Shown: one piece after another, positions 1 to 7,875 of the stretch | Layout: each line of letters begins with the position of its first letter | Numbering within the stretch: position 1 is the first letter of the stretch | From: JBOGGN01 sp050744165 | GTDB lineage: Bacteria; Actinomycetota; Acidimicrobiia; Acidimicrobiales; Palsa-688 | Assembly: GCA_050744165.1 (NCBI GenBank) | Contig: JBOGGN010000175.1 | Coordinates: 1 to 28,727 of the forward strand | Direction of reading: 5' to 3' | Length of the DNA stretch: 28,727 nt | Made by a program: the position numbers and the translations under genes | Notes under the pieces: generated by a model | Told to the model about the DNA's origin: nothing | The model's input: only the letters and a program-made list of their open reading frames with translations | Database searches by the model: none

Positions 1-713
1 AGGCCGATCCCCCGGTGCAGACCTCTCTGGACACCCCTCCGCTCCCGGACCTGCCGCCGATCCCGCCTCCGCATCCTGGGTCGCCCACCGTGATCTCGCA
101 GAGCCCGAACCCCTCCAGCAACACCATCGCCCTCACCATCGACGACGGTTACTGCGCCAGCTGCGTAAGCGCCTACGTCCAGTTCGCGGAGACCACCGGA
201 ACAGCGATCACCTTTTCGCCCAACGGCACGTACAGCGCCGAGTGGACGCCCCACGCGGCGACGCTGCGGGATCTGATCGCGGCCGGCCAGGTGCAGATCG
301 GCAATCACACCTACACCCACCTGAGCATGCTCGGCCGATCCGACAGCGACGTCCAAGCCGACATCATGCGCAACGAGGCTTGGATACAGGAGACGTTCGG
401 GATCACGTCTCGGCCGTATCTCCGACCGCCCTATGGCTTCCACAACTCCCATTCCGACGCGCTGGCGGCAAGCCTTGGTTACACCAAGATCCTCTTGTGG
501 AACGGGACCCTCGGCGACGCCACCCCAATCTCCGCCACCGACCTTCTCAACCTGGCGAACCAGTATTTCAACGCGGGCACGATCATGCTCGGCCACGCCA
601 ACCACCCCACGGTGAACATGCTCTACCCGCAGCTGCTCAAGATGCTGGGCGATCGCAACCTGCGACCGGTCACCCTCGACACCATGTTCGGAACGTCAAG
701 GGCGAGGGGCTGA
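1..713 (+). CDS. Polysaccharide deacetylase (NodB homology domain), 5' end outside window
   Basis: The reading frame is open to the left edge (frame beginning at base 3), so the true start and any signal peptide probably lie upstream; GTG at 15 is the first internal candidate. At least 237 codons are visible. A Pro-rich stretch (about the first 30 residues) precedes a carbohydrate esterase 4 domain. Seen in order: TIDDGY, matching the TFDDG motif with the catalytic and metal-binding aspartates; HTYTH, matching the HSxxH metal motif; RPPYG; and a late GHANHP histidine motif. The family removes N- or O-acetyl groups from peptidoglycan or other surface glycans, usually outside the membrane. The Pro-rich linker fits a secreted or wall-associated enzyme. 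Its substrate cannot be told from this sequence. The gene to its right is convergent. Confidence 0.88.
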   Translation, partial: ADPPVQTSLDTPPLPDLPPIPPPHPGSPTVISQSPNPSSNTIALTIDDGYCASCVSAYVQFAETTGTAITFSPNGTYSAEWTPHAATLRDLIAAGQVQIGNHTYTHLSMLGRSDSDVQADIMRNEAWIQETFGITSRPYLRPPYGFHNSHSDALAASLGYTKILLWNGTLGDATPISATDLLNLANQYFNAGTIMLGHANHPTVNMLYPQLLKMLGDRNLRPVTLDTMFGTSRARG

Positions 714-811
714 ACGCCAGTCGTCTCCCGGCGTGGTCGCGTCTACCCGCCCCGAGGACGCAGACCTTCATCGAATACTGAGGCCCGTCAAGGCTTTGGT
801 GCTCGAGGCGT

Positions 812-1582
812 TCAGCCGGCGAGCGCGGAACGGACCTTCGCCATGTCGGCCCGGGCGGCCTTGACATCGCCCTTCGCCGCCTTCAGGGCCGCCTTGGCCT
901 GGGCGGGCGTCGTCTTGCCGGCGATCAGCGATGCCGCCAGCCCCGACACCTTGGCTCGGGCATCGGCGAGCTTCGCCTGCAGGTCGGTGACGGCGCTCTG
1001 GGCGGCCGAGACGTTGGCTCCCTTCGCTTGGGCGGCCGCGATCCGAGCCTGCACGGTCGGCAGCCGGCCGGTGGCGGTCGCCAGTGCCTGATTGACGCGG
1101 GCCGAGACCACGGTGGCGACGACCTCGGCCGCATCACCGGAGCTTTTCAGCGACGCCCGCACCCCTTTGACGTCAGCCTTGATCGCCGCCACCGTCGTGG
1201 CTCCGTCGGCCGTGGCTTTGGTAGACACCAACTGCTGGCGCAGCGAGCTCAGTTCGGATGCGAACTTCGACTTGTCGGCTGCCGAGAGGACGGTCGCGTT
1301 GGCCAGGGCGGTCGATGCCTTGTCGATCTTGGCCACAGCGGCATCGATCCGAGCGTCGACCTTGGCCTTTGCCGCCGACAGCCCGCCGGCTCCGCCCTTG
1401 GCGCCGCTTCCGCCTCCCGACGACGGCGCGGCTGTGGTGGTGGCTCCGCTGGTGCTAGTCGCACCCGCCGTCGCCCAGGCGGGACCGGTGAGCGCGGTGA
1501 TGGCAACCGTCCCCGCGAGGGCGGCACTCGCCACCCCGACGCCGACGCGCCTGGCGAGCGGCAGCTTCGAGAACCAAGTCAT
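812..1582 (-). CDS. Secreted Ala-rich coiled-coil protein of unknown function
   Basis: This 256-residue protein has an N-terminal signal peptide: Lys/Arg residues, a hydrophobic run (VASAALAGTVAITALTG) and an Ala-x-Ala type cleavage site around residue 38. A Gly/Ser/Thr/Ala low-complexity linker follows to about residue 70. The rest is a long Ala/Lys/Asp/Gln-rich segment with heptad-like spacing, predicted to be helical coiled coil. The ATG start is supported by an AAGGAG ribosome site on the minus strand. No catalytic motif or cysteine is visible. I do not recognise a family. Such proteins are common in actinobacterial envelopes as structural or spacer proteins, but that role is inference. 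Confidence 0.75.
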   Translation of the reverse strand: MTWFSKLPLARRVGVGVASAALAGTVAITALTGPAWATAGATSTSGATTTAAPSSGGGSGAKGGAGGLSAAKAKVDARIDAAVAKIDKASTALANATVLSAADKSKFASELSSLRQQLVSTKATADGATTVAAIKADVKGVRASLKSSGDAAEVVATVVSARVNQALATATGRLPTVQARIAAAQAKGANVSAAQSAVTDLQAKLADARAKVSGLAASLIAGKTTPAQAKAALKAAKGDVKAARADMAKVRSALAG

Positions 1583-1683
1583 GGATGCGACTCCTTCGAG
1601 AAGGGCATGGACTCACCATGCAACCGGGTCAATGTGAGCAAAGTGTGAGCTACCCGCCCGACGGGAGCGCAGGCTGGCTTCGG

Positions 1684-1689
1684 TAGCTT
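1684..1689 (+). promoter_or_regulatory. -10 box TAGCTT, probable leaderless promoter
   Basis: TAGCTT lies 8 nt before the GTG start of the acyl-ACP thioesterase gene and fits the actinobacterial TANNNT -10 consensus. No Shine-Dalgarno sequence lies between them, so transcription would begin at or next to the start codon. No clear -35 element was seen. Confidence 0.45.
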
Positions 1690-1697
1690 GGCTGGTC

Positions 1698-2441
1698 GTG
1701 ACGGGGAACCGGACGGAGCTGGTACCGCCCGGACCGGGCCGCCGCTACCGCGCCACCTGCATCGTCCGCCTCGGCGACGTGCTTCCTTCGGGCGAGGCGC
1801 GCCTGGATGCCATCGCTCGCTACCTGCAGGACGTGGCCGCCGACGACGGCCGTGACGCCGGGGTCAAGAACCATATGGCGTGGCTCGTCCGCAAGACCTC
1901 CATCCTGGTGATCCAGCGGCCCCAGCTGGAGGAGACCGTCGAGCTGCTGACCTGGGCGTCTGCGGCGTCGCCGCGCTGGGCCGAGCGGCGCACCACCATT
2001 TCGGTCGGCGGCGAGGCGGTCATCGAGGCGGCCTCGATCTGGGTCTTTGTCGACCTCGAATCCATGCGGCCGGCCCGCATACCCGAGCCATTCTGGTCGA
2101 CGTACGGGGAGGCGGTTGGTGACCGCAAGGTGACGGCCCGCCTCAACCACCCCGAACCGCCCCGAGACAGAGGACCCGACCGCCGCCCCTGGCCGCTCCG
2201 GGTGGCCGACATCGACCGCCTGGGCCACGTCAACAACGCCGCCACCTGGGTCGCCATCGACGACGAGCTGGACCGGGCCGGCCGGGCAACCGACCTTACC
2301 TACGTCGATCTGGAGTACCGCCGGCCCATCGACTACACCAACCCGGTCACGATCGAGTCCCAGTCGACCGCCGACAACATGCTGGTGTGGCTCACCGTCG
2401 AGGGCACCGTCATGGCCTCAGCAGCTCTCTCGTTCGACTGA
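1698..2441 (+). CDS. Acyl-ACP thioesterase family protein (double hot-dog)
   Basis: This 247-residue protein matches the acyl-ACP thioesterase family (FatA/FatB-like). The first hot-dog half runs from about residue 15 to 135 (RLGDVLPSGEARLDAIARYL, then WLVRKTSI and the strand ending in WVFVDLES). The second half runs from about 165 to 245 and contains RLGHVNNAATW, the GHVNN signature of these thioesterases. The family hydrolyses acyl-ACP (or acyl-CoA) to free fatty acids in the cytoplasm. GTG was chosen as start because it sits 8 nt after a TAGCTT -10 box. The next gene is convergent with a 4-nt gap. Chain-length preference cannot be read from the sequence. Confidence 0.85.
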   Translation: MTGNRTELVPPGPGRRYRATCIVRLGDVLPSGEARLDAIARYLQDVAADDGRDAGVKNHMAWLVRKTSILVIQRPQLEETVELLTWASAASPRWAERRTTISVGGEAVIEAASIWVFVDLESMRPARIPEPFWSTYGEAVGDRKVTARLNHPEPPRDRGPDRRPWPLRVADIDRLGHVNNAATWVAIDDELDRAGRATDLTYVDLEYRRPIDYTNPVTIESQSTADNMLVWLTVEGTVMASAALSFD

Positions 2442-2445
2442 GGAA

Positions 2446-2895
2446 TCAGCGGAAATCAGCCGACGAGTCGACGTGGCTCTCGGCAGGCAACTTGGTCCAC
2501 GCCTCCCCCTTGTGCATGACCATGTCGATGCCGCACCACAGCGTCTTCGATGTCGGATAGAAGGCCAGGGGCACCACGATCACCTCGGCCACGGCGGCGA
2601 CGACGACCACGTCGAGTGCCCGGTTGCTGCCGTTGCTGGCCAGCACCGCGATCAGCACCCCCATGATCACCGCCAGACCCGCGATGGTGACACCGAAGTT
2701 GATCACGAAGGCGCCAAGGAAGAACCCTTCCTCCCGTTCGAAGGTGTAGTGGCACCTCGGGCACTGGTCTTTCAGGCGGAACCAACCCTGGTAGAGGTGG
2801 CCCGACCCGCACCGCGGGCAGCGCCGGCGCGCCCCTCGGGTCAGCATCTGGGGAACCGTGGCCACGCGGGCCACGTTAGGGCTGGCCGGAGCCAA
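2446..2895 (-). CDS. DUF983 family zinc-ribbon membrane protein
   Basis: This protein of up to 149 residues has an N-terminal zinc-ribbon pair (CPRC at about 25-28 and CPRC at about 45-48). The segment EEGFFLGAFVINFG leads into two hydrophobic helices at about residues 58-87 and 92-112, then a short soluble tail (TKTLWCGIDMVMHKGEAW-like). This layout is typical of DUF983, a small membrane family without an assigned biochemical role. The listed start is a TTG nine bases after the stop of the upstream split-barrel gene, so the two look cotranscribed. Internal GTG codons (residues 8 and 11) or ATG (residue 17) could be the real start, and no ribosome site decides it. Confidence 0.75.
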   Translation of the reverse strand: MAPASPNVARVATVPQMLTRGARRRCPRCGSGHLYQGWFRLKDQCPRCHYTFEREEGFFLGAFVINFGVTIAGLAVIMGVLIAVLASNGSNRALDVVVVAAVAEVIVVPLAFYPTSKTLWCGIDMVMHKGEAWTKLPAESHVDSSADFR

Positions 2896-2904
2896 CCCGG
2901 AGGC

Positions 2905-3288
2905 CTACTGGCTGCGCTGGCGGTCGGGCTGGATCTGGAGGATGACCCGTTCGCTGGTAATAGGCATGCCGTAGGGCGCGCCGACGTACTTCTGGCTGAG
3001 CTCGTCGATGTGCGAGCGCGCCTCAGGGCCGGTGACCGTGCCCACGACCCGACCGCGGACCTCGGCGTAGTGGTACGGGTTGGCGGCGTCGAGGATGGTG
3101 ACCGTCACCCGGGGGTCCTGCGAGATGTTCTTGTACTTCTGACGGTGGACCTCGGTGTTGATGAGCACGTGGTCGTCGTCGGCGTCAACCCACATGACAT
3201 GGGTCATCGGCTGGCCGCCCGGCAGGATGGTGGTGAACGCGGCGTAGTTCTTGCCCGTCGCCAGCGTCTTTACGGTGTCGTCGATCAT
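2905..3288 (-). CDS. PPOX-class split-barrel oxidoreductase, probably F420-dependent
   Basis: This 127-residue protein matches the pyridoxamine-5'-phosphate-oxidase-like split barrel. Recognisable are the N-terminal helix then KNYAAFTTILPGGQPMTHVMWVD, INTEVHRQKYKNISQDPRVTVTILD in the cofactor-binding middle, and YHYAEVRGRVV. The pattern resembles the actinobacterial FDOR-B group, which reduces substrates with cofactor F420; FMN cannot be excluded. The ATG start is preceded (minus strand) by a TACCTT -10-like box (3295-3300) only 6 nt upstream and no ribosome site, consistent with a leaderless transcript that would also cover the DUF983 gene. The substrate is unknown. Confidence 0.8.
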   Translation of the reverse strand: MIDDTVKTLATGKNYAAFTTILPGGQPMTHVMWVDADDDHVLINTEVHRQKYKNISQDPRVTVTILDAANPYHYAEVRGRVVGTVTGPEARSHIDELSQKYVGAPYGMPITSERVILQIQPDRQRSQ

Positions 3289-3372
3289 GGGGGCAAGGTA
3301 GCGCGACCCCGGCGAGGCGATTCCCGACGCTGACCGAGCGAGCGCCGAGGCCCCTCGCCCTCTGATGGCGGG

Positions 3373-4413
3373 CTAGCGGCCCCCGGGCGAATAGCGGCGC
3401 CGGCGCCACGGCGAGGCCAGCCATGGGGGTTGCCAGCCGGCGTCGGCGGCGTTGAGCGTGGTGCCGGGGGGCACGATCCGGTCGATGGCGTCGAGCACCT
3501 CGTCGTCCAGCACCACGTCGAGGGCGCCCAGCTGGTCCTCGAGGTGCTCCATGGTGCGGGGCCCGATGATGGCCGAGGTCACCGCCGGGTGCTCGAGCAC
3601 GAAGGCCAGCGCCATGTGGATGAGGGAAATGCCGGCATCATCAGCGACCTGAGCCAGCTGGTCGGCCACGTCCAGCTTGCGCTGGTTCTCGGGCAGCGAC
3701 AGGTCGTAGCGGCGAGGGATGCGGCTGGCCCGGCCGCTCGACGGCGCGTCCTGGCCCTTCCGGTAGCGGCCGGAAAGCCACCCCCCGGCCAGGGGGCTCC
3801 ACGGGATGACGCCCATGCCCGCCTGCTGGCACACCGGCAGCACGTCGGCCTCGATGCCCCGGACCAGGATCGAGTACGGCGGCTGCTCACACACGAAGCG
3901 CTCCCGGTTCCGGCGCTCGGCCACCCACTGGGCCTCCACGATGGCATGGGCGGGAAATGTGGAGCTCCCCAGGTACCGGACCTTTCCCGCCCGTACCAGG
4001 TCGGTGAGGGCCCCGAGGGTCTCGTCGATGTCGGTGAAGGGGTCGGGGCGGTGGATCTGGTAGATGTCGATCCAGTCGGTGCCCAGGCGGCGCAGCGAGT
4101 TGTCGCACTCCTGGATGATCCAGCGCCGGGAGTTGCCCTGGTGGTTGGGGTCCTCGCCCATGGCGGCGTGGCACTTGGTGGCCAGCACCACCTCCTGGCG
4201 CCGGCCCGCCAGGGCCTTGGCGACGATCTGCTCGGACTCGCCGCCGGAATACACGTCGGCGGTGTCGATGAAGTTGATGCCGGCGTCGAGCGCCCGGTTG
4301 ATGATGCGCACCGAGTCCTCGTGGTCAGGGTTGCCCCAGGCCCCGAACATCATGGCGCCGAGGCAGAAGGGGCTGACCTTGAGGCCGGTGCGGCCCAGGG
4401 TGCGGTGTTCCAT
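3373..4413 (-). CDS. Aldo/keto reductase
   Basis: This 346-residue NADP(H)-type aldo/keto reductase carries the family signatures: MEHRTLGRTGLKVSPFCLGAM at the N-terminus, then the catalytic tetrad, read as Asp50 and Tyr55 (DTADVYS), Lys80 (ATKCH) and His121 (YQIHRPD). Further matches are SSTFPAHAIVEAQWV, QPPYSIL and WSPLAGGWLSGRY, all typical TIM-barrel positions of the YghZ/AKR group. The family reduces aldehydes or ketones in the cytoplasm; the substrate cannot be told. A TAGCGT box (4421-4426, minus strand) lies 7 nt before the ATG, with no ribosome site, so the mRNA is probably leaderless. The C-terminus is basic (WRRRRYSPGG). Confidence 0.9.
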   Translation of the reverse strand: MEHRTLGRTGLKVSPFCLGAMMFGAWGNPDHEDSVRIINRALDAGINFIDTADVYSGGESEQIVAKALAGRRQEVVLATKCHAAMGEDPNHQGNSRRWIIQECDNSLRRLGTDWIDIYQIHRPDPFTDIDETLGALTDLVRAGKVRYLGSSTFPAHAIVEAQWVAERRNRERFVCEQPPYSILVRGIEADVLPVCQQAGMGVIPWSPLAGGWLSGRYRKGQDAPSSGRASRIPRRYDLSLPENQRKLDVADQLAQVADDAGISLIHMALAFVLEHPAVTSAIIGPRTMEHLEDQLGALDVVLDDEVLDAIDRIVPPGTTLNAADAGWQPPWLASPWRRRRYSPGGR

Positions 4414-4514
4414 AAAGGCGACGCTACGCGCGCCCCGGGGTGACGCTCACCACCCCCGGTACGGTGTTGGCCGGGCGGGGCGGGGCCTTTTCCCATCCTT
4501 GCCGGGAGGAACCG

Positions 4515-5543
4515 ATGAAGCTGGCCGTCCCCCTCAACTACGCCGCCGATTTCAAAGAGGCCGCCGACCAGGCGGTGGCCTTCGAGAAGGCGGGTGCCGA
4601 CATCGTCTGGGTGGCCGAGGCCTACGGCTTCGACGCCGTCAGCCAGATGGGCTACCTGGCGGCCCGCACCGAGACCATCCAGATCGGTTCGGGGATCCTT
4701 CCCATCTACAGCCGCACGCCGGCGCTCCTGGCCCAGACCGCGGCGGGCGTCGACGCCCTGTCCGGCGGCCGGGCCATCCTCGGCCTCGGCGCCTCCGGTC
4801 CCCAGGTGATCGAGGGCTGGCACGGCGTCGCCTACGACAAGCCGCTGGAGCGGACCCGGGAGATCATCGGCATCTGCCGGCGGGTGTGGCGGCGCGAGGT
4901 GCTGACCAACGACGGCCTGTACCGGCTGCCGCTGCCGCCCGGGCAGGGGAGCGGGTTGGGCAAGCCGCTGAAGCTGCTGAGCCACCCCGTGAGGCCGTCG
5001 ATCCCCATCTGGGTGGCATCTCTCGGCCCGAAGAACGTGACCATGACCGCCGAGATTGCTGACGGATGGCTGCCGACGCTGTTCGTTCCCGAGCTGGCGG
5101 CCGGGGTGTGGGGCGACGCCCTCGCGGCCGGGGCGGCCCGGCGGTCGCGGGACCTTGAGCCGCTGGAAATCTGCGCGGGCGGGATGGTGGCGGTCGGCGA
5201 GGGGTTGGAGGGCGTGCGGGACTTCGCGCGGCCGATGGTCGCCCTCTATGTCGGCGGCATGGGCGCCCGCGGCCGCAACTTCTACAACTCGCTGGTCCAG
5301 CGCTACGGCTTCGAGGCCGAGGCGGCAACCGTCCAGGACCTGTACCTCGAGGGCAAGAAGCAGGAGGCGGCGGCCGCCCTGCCCGCAGAACTGTTGGAAA
5401 AGACCTCGCTGGTCGGCCCCGAGAGCTATGTGAAGGAGAGGATCGCGGCGTTCGAGGAGGCTGGCGTCACCGTGCTCAACGTCATCCCCGTGGACGCCGA
5501 ACCGGCGCGACTCCTCAGCAGGCTGAAGGAGTGGATGAGCTGA
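4515..5543 (+). CDS. Luciferase-like monooxygenase (LLM) class, F420-dependent oxidoreductase
   Basis: This 342-residue protein has a luciferase-like TIM barrel. It starts MKLAVPLNYAADF, and ADIVWVAEAYGFDAVSQMGYLAARTE and GLGASGPQVIEGWHG match the F420-binding core of LLM-class oxidoreductases related to F420-dependent glucose-6-phosphate dehydrogenase and Mer. The ATG at 4515 was chosen because GGGAGGA (4504-4510) gives a well-placed ribosome site; longer upstream frames lack one. A TACGGT -10-like box at 4460-4465 would give a leadered mRNA of about 45 nt. Members use F420 to oxidise or reduce varied small molecules, and the substrate here is unknown. The gene is divergent from the aldo/keto reductase. 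Confidence 0.87.
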   Translation: MKLAVPLNYAADFKEAADQAVAFEKAGADIVWVAEAYGFDAVSQMGYLAARTETIQIGSGILPIYSRTPALLAQTAAGVDALSGGRAILGLGASGPQVIEGWHGVAYDKPLERTREIIGICRRVWRREVLTNDGLYRLPLPPGQGSGLGKPLKLLSHPVRPSIPIWVASLGPKNVTMTAEIADGWLPTLFVPELAAGVWGDALAAGAARRSRDLEPLEICAGGMVAVGEGLEGVRDFARPMVALYVGGMGARGRNFYNSLVQRYGFEAEAATVQDLYLEGKKQEAAAALPAELLEKTSLVGPESYVKERIAAFEEAGVTVLNVIPVDAEPARLLSRLKEWMS

Positions 5544-5599
5544 GCCCAACGCGGAAGACGGACCTCCCGAGCTGACTGGGTCGAAGGGCCGGGCTCAGA

Positions 5600-6259
5600 T
5601 CACAGAATCACGTTGCCCCGGATGGCCAGCGCCACCAGGTGGGGCCGGTTCTTGGCCTTCAACTGCTCGAACAGCCGCTGGATGACGTTCTTGATGGTCG
5701 GCTCGGAATACGCAAGGCGGCTGGCGATCTCGCCGGTGTCGTAGCCATCGGAGAGCAGCCGGAGGACCTCCCGGTCGCGCTCGCTCACGCCCAACCCACG
5801 CTCGGTTTGGAGGCGGTCCGCGATGAGGTCGGCGGGAACTCGAAGCCGGGCGTCGTCGTCGGGAACCACGATGATTGGTCCGTCACCGCGGACCGCCTTC
5901 TGGATGGCCCACGCCAGCCGCTCGCAGTCGGCCATGGCGCGAGGAAGGATGGCGTTGGCGCCGGCGTCGGTGGCCCAGGCGGCGACCCCGGGGGCGACGG
6001 TAGTGGCAATTACGACGATCCGAGACTCGCTGCGCCGGTGGACCGCCCGGATCCATCCGATGACCTCGTCGTCGATGCAATCCGCCACGACAACGGTGAT
6101 GTCGGGCTGGCGGCCTGACGAGAAGGGGGTCACGGTGACTCCAGCTACGTCGGTCAGCTGCCGCTCGACGCCGGCCCGCAAGATCGGATCCTTGGCCACG
6201 ACCACCACCGAGGGGCGCAGAGCGAAGGCGTTGGGGACCTCGGCCAGCAAAACGGACAT
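5600..6259 (-). CDS. LuxR/NarL-family regulator with degenerate receiver domain
   Basis: This 219-residue protein has an N-terminal receiver-like fold (residues 15-135) and a C-terminal LuxR helix-turn-helix (about 150-215; SERDREVLRLLSDGYDTGEI then SEPTIKNVIQRLFEQL). The receiver looks non-canonical: the first-strand acidic pair is KD rather than DD/ED, the strand-3 phosphoacceptor region reads VVVADC, and the strand-5 Lys is replaced by Arg in ILPRA. It may therefore work without phosphorylation, which is inference. The start is well supported by GGAGGTGA upstream of ATG. The leader contains an inverted repeat (CGTAG...CTACG) that could be an autoregulatory site. No adjacent sensor kinase is present. 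Target genes are unknown. Confidence 0.82.
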   Translation of the reverse strand: MSVLLAEVPNAFALRPSVVVVAKDPILRAGVERQLTDVAGVTVTPFSSGRQPDITVVVADCIDDEVIGWIRAVHRRSESRIVVIATTVAPGVAAWATDAGANAILPRAMADCERLAWAIQKAVRGDGPIIVVPDDDARLRVPADLIADRLQTERGLGVSERDREVLRLLSDGYDTGEIASRLAYSEPTIKNVIQRLFEQLKAKNRPHLVALAIRGNVIL

Positions 6260-6378
6260 GTAGGGTCACCTCCGTAGACGTTTACTACGTATACAGAGCG
6301 ACGAATTCCGTGCCTGATACCAGATTTTGGGGTTTGTCTCTGGAGTCCTTGGCTTGGCTTGGGTCAGACGGGCGCCGC

Positions 6379-6849
6379 TCAGGCCTGGCGGCTGGCCTCG
6401 ATGATCGCCTCGGCCTCGGCGCGGCCCCGCCACCCGTGGGTGGCGACGCCTTTGCCAGGTTCCAGCTGCTTGTAGATGGCGAAGAAGTGGGCGATCTCGT
6501 CCAGTTCGAAGGAAGGTAGGTCATCGAGCTCGACGATCGACCCCGCCCGGGGATCGCTGGCGGCCACGCTCAGAACCTTGGCGTCGTCGCCGTGCTCGTC
6601 GCTCATGATGAACACGCCGACGGGGCGGGCCCGGATGTGGCAGCCCGGAAAAGTGGGCTCGTCCAGGCGTACCAGCACGTCCAGCGGGTCCCCGTCGGCG
6701 CCCAAGGTCTTTGGGATGAACCCGTAGTCGGTCGGGTAGCGGGTGGCAGTGAACAGCATCCGATCGAGCCACAGGATGCCGGTGTCGGGGTCCATCTCGT
6801 ATTTGTTGCGGGTGCCTTTCGGGATCTCGACGACGACTTCGATTTCCAT
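6379..6849 (-). CDS. ppa: Inorganic pyrophosphatase (family I)
   Basis: This 156-residue protein has the normal length of bacterial family I pyrophosphatase, which hydrolyses cytoplasmic PPi to two phosphates and so pulls biosynthetic reactions forward. The N-terminus IEVVVEIPKGTRNKYE holds the conserved active-site Glu/Lys/Arg region; YPTDYGFIP follows; DGDPLD matches the D-x-D-P-x-D metal-binding signature; and the late KxLEPGKGV and GW segments fit the family. A TAACCT box (minus strand, 6857-6862) sits 7 nt before ATG with no ribosome site, suggesting a leaderless constitutive transcript. Intact and confidently assigned. Confidence 0.96.
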   Translation of the reverse strand: MEIEVVVEIPKGTRNKYEMDPDTGILWLDRMLFTATRYPTDYGFIPKTLGADGDPLDVLVRLDEPTFPGCHIRARPVGVFIMSDEHGDDAKVLSVAASDPRAGSIVELDDLPSFELDEIAHFFAIYKQLEPGKGVATHGWRGRAEAEAIIEASRQA

Positions 6850-6948
6850 CCGGCAAAGGTTACCGGCGGGCGGGGACGATCTCGGCGGTCGGGTCGGCCG
6901 CTCTGTCCTTCCCCGGGCGACCCGGTGGCGCCAGTCTCTCCGTGCGCC

Positions 6949-7488
6949 CTAGCAGTGGGAAAAGCCGTAGGCGCCGACCTGTTGCACGGCCAGTTGATAC
7001 CCCGGGTTCGCCCAGGTCTGGGCAAAATCGGCGACGTTGATCGGGTTGGCGCTCAAGTCGGTGACAATGCGCTGATTGGTCTGCACCACCAGGTTTACCG
7101 ACGGCAGGATGGCGCTCGGGGCGTCGCGCTGGAAATGGCTGTCCAGGTCCTTGATGGCGGCGACGGTGGTCGCCCCCGCCTGCTGCACCATGCGTTGGAA
7201 GACCGTCAACAGGGTCTGCCAGTCCCGGCAGAAGGCAGCCATGTCGCCGGCCTGGACGGTGTTTGGCGCAGTGATGACGGGGCTGACCCCGGGTGCGCCC
7301 GCTCCCGAGGCGGCGCGCCCGACGGCCAGCTCGGTCCCCGGCGGGGCCGACAGCCCGAGATAGACGCCCGGACCGCCCTGGGCTCCGCAGGCCGCGGCTA
7401 CCAACGCGGCGACCACCGCGGCGGCGCAGAAGGCGACACGTCGGTTCAACCGCACCGGGCGAGCGTACCGGCCGAGTCGCGTTGGCAC
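6949..7488 (-). CDS. Putative lipoprotein of unknown function
   Basis: This protein of up to 179 residues has a type II signal peptide: Arg-rich N-terminus, hydrophobic run (VAFCAAAVVAALVAA) and a lipobox ending AAAC at about residue 34, so it is probably lipid-anchored on the outer face of the membrane. The mature part has a Gly/Pro/Ala linker and then a helical domain (about 80-179) with FCRDWQTLL near its start and Cys as the very last residue, which could pair in a disulfide. The listed GTG start leaves a long N-region, and a second GTG 11 codons downstream would give a more ordinary signal peptide. I do not recognise the family. Confidence 0.68.
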   Translation of the reverse strand: MPTRLGRYARPVRLNRRVAFCAAAVVAALVAAACGAQGGPGVYLGLSAPPGTELAVGRAASGAGAPGVSPVITAPNTVQAGDMAAFCRDWQTLLTVFQRMVQQAGATTVAAIKDLDSHFQRDAPSAILPSVNLVVQTNQRIVTDLSANPINVADFAQTWANPGYQLAVQQVGAYGFSHC

Positions 7489-7538
7489 CCGGACCCGCCC
7501 GGCCTCGGATGGGCTCGACCGCTGGTGGTCCGGTTCGA

Positions 7539-7847
7539 CTAGAGCTCGTCGAGCAGCTGATGCTGGGCCGCGTTGCGCTCGGCCCGGATGTTGTTGCGCC
7601 GTTTCCAGAAGGTCGTCTTCCAGACCTTGAATCCCGCGCGTTGCTCGGGGTGACGGGCGGGCGCCGGCCGCGGCGTGGTGTGCCGGCCGACGTCGTGGGG
7701 GACGACCGGCAGGACCGCCCCGTCCAGGGCGTCCTCGTCGCGGACCATCACCTGCATCTGGACGTGGGCCGCGTGCCGCGCTTGGCGGGCGCTCATGCGC
7801 CTCTTGAGCGTGGCGTCATACATTGCGGCGTCTCGGGATTGGCTCAT
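7539..7847 (-). CDS. Small basic hypothetical protein
   Basis: This 102-residue protein starts MSQSRDAAMYDATLKRRM. The start is chosen from a strong ribosome site (GGAGGT about 7 nt before ATG); the frame is open further upstream, but that extension overlaps oligoribonuclease and is spurious. The sequence is rich in Arg, Gln and His, with an N-terminal helical part, a Pro/His-rich middle (about 48-68) and a basic C-terminal segment (KVWKTTFWKRRNNIRAERN) that looks able to bind nucleic acid or acidic partners. No known motif or cysteine is present. It lies 28 nt downstream of orn on the same strand and may be cotranscribed with it. Confidence 0.6.
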   Translation of the reverse strand: MSQSRDAAMYDATLKRRMSARQARHAAHVQMQVMVRDEDALDGAVLPVVPHDVGRHTTPRPAPARHPEQRAGFKVWKTTFWKRRNNIRAERNAAQHQLLDEL

Positions 7848-7875
7848 ACAGCCGACCTCCGTTTCTCCACCTGGT

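Noticed and set aside
5540..5598. Inverted repeat CTGAGCCC...GGGCTCAG between convergent genes as a terminator
   Set aside because: The 8-bp arms are perfect, but the loop is 43 nt, one arm includes a stop codon, and no T-run follows; too weak to call.
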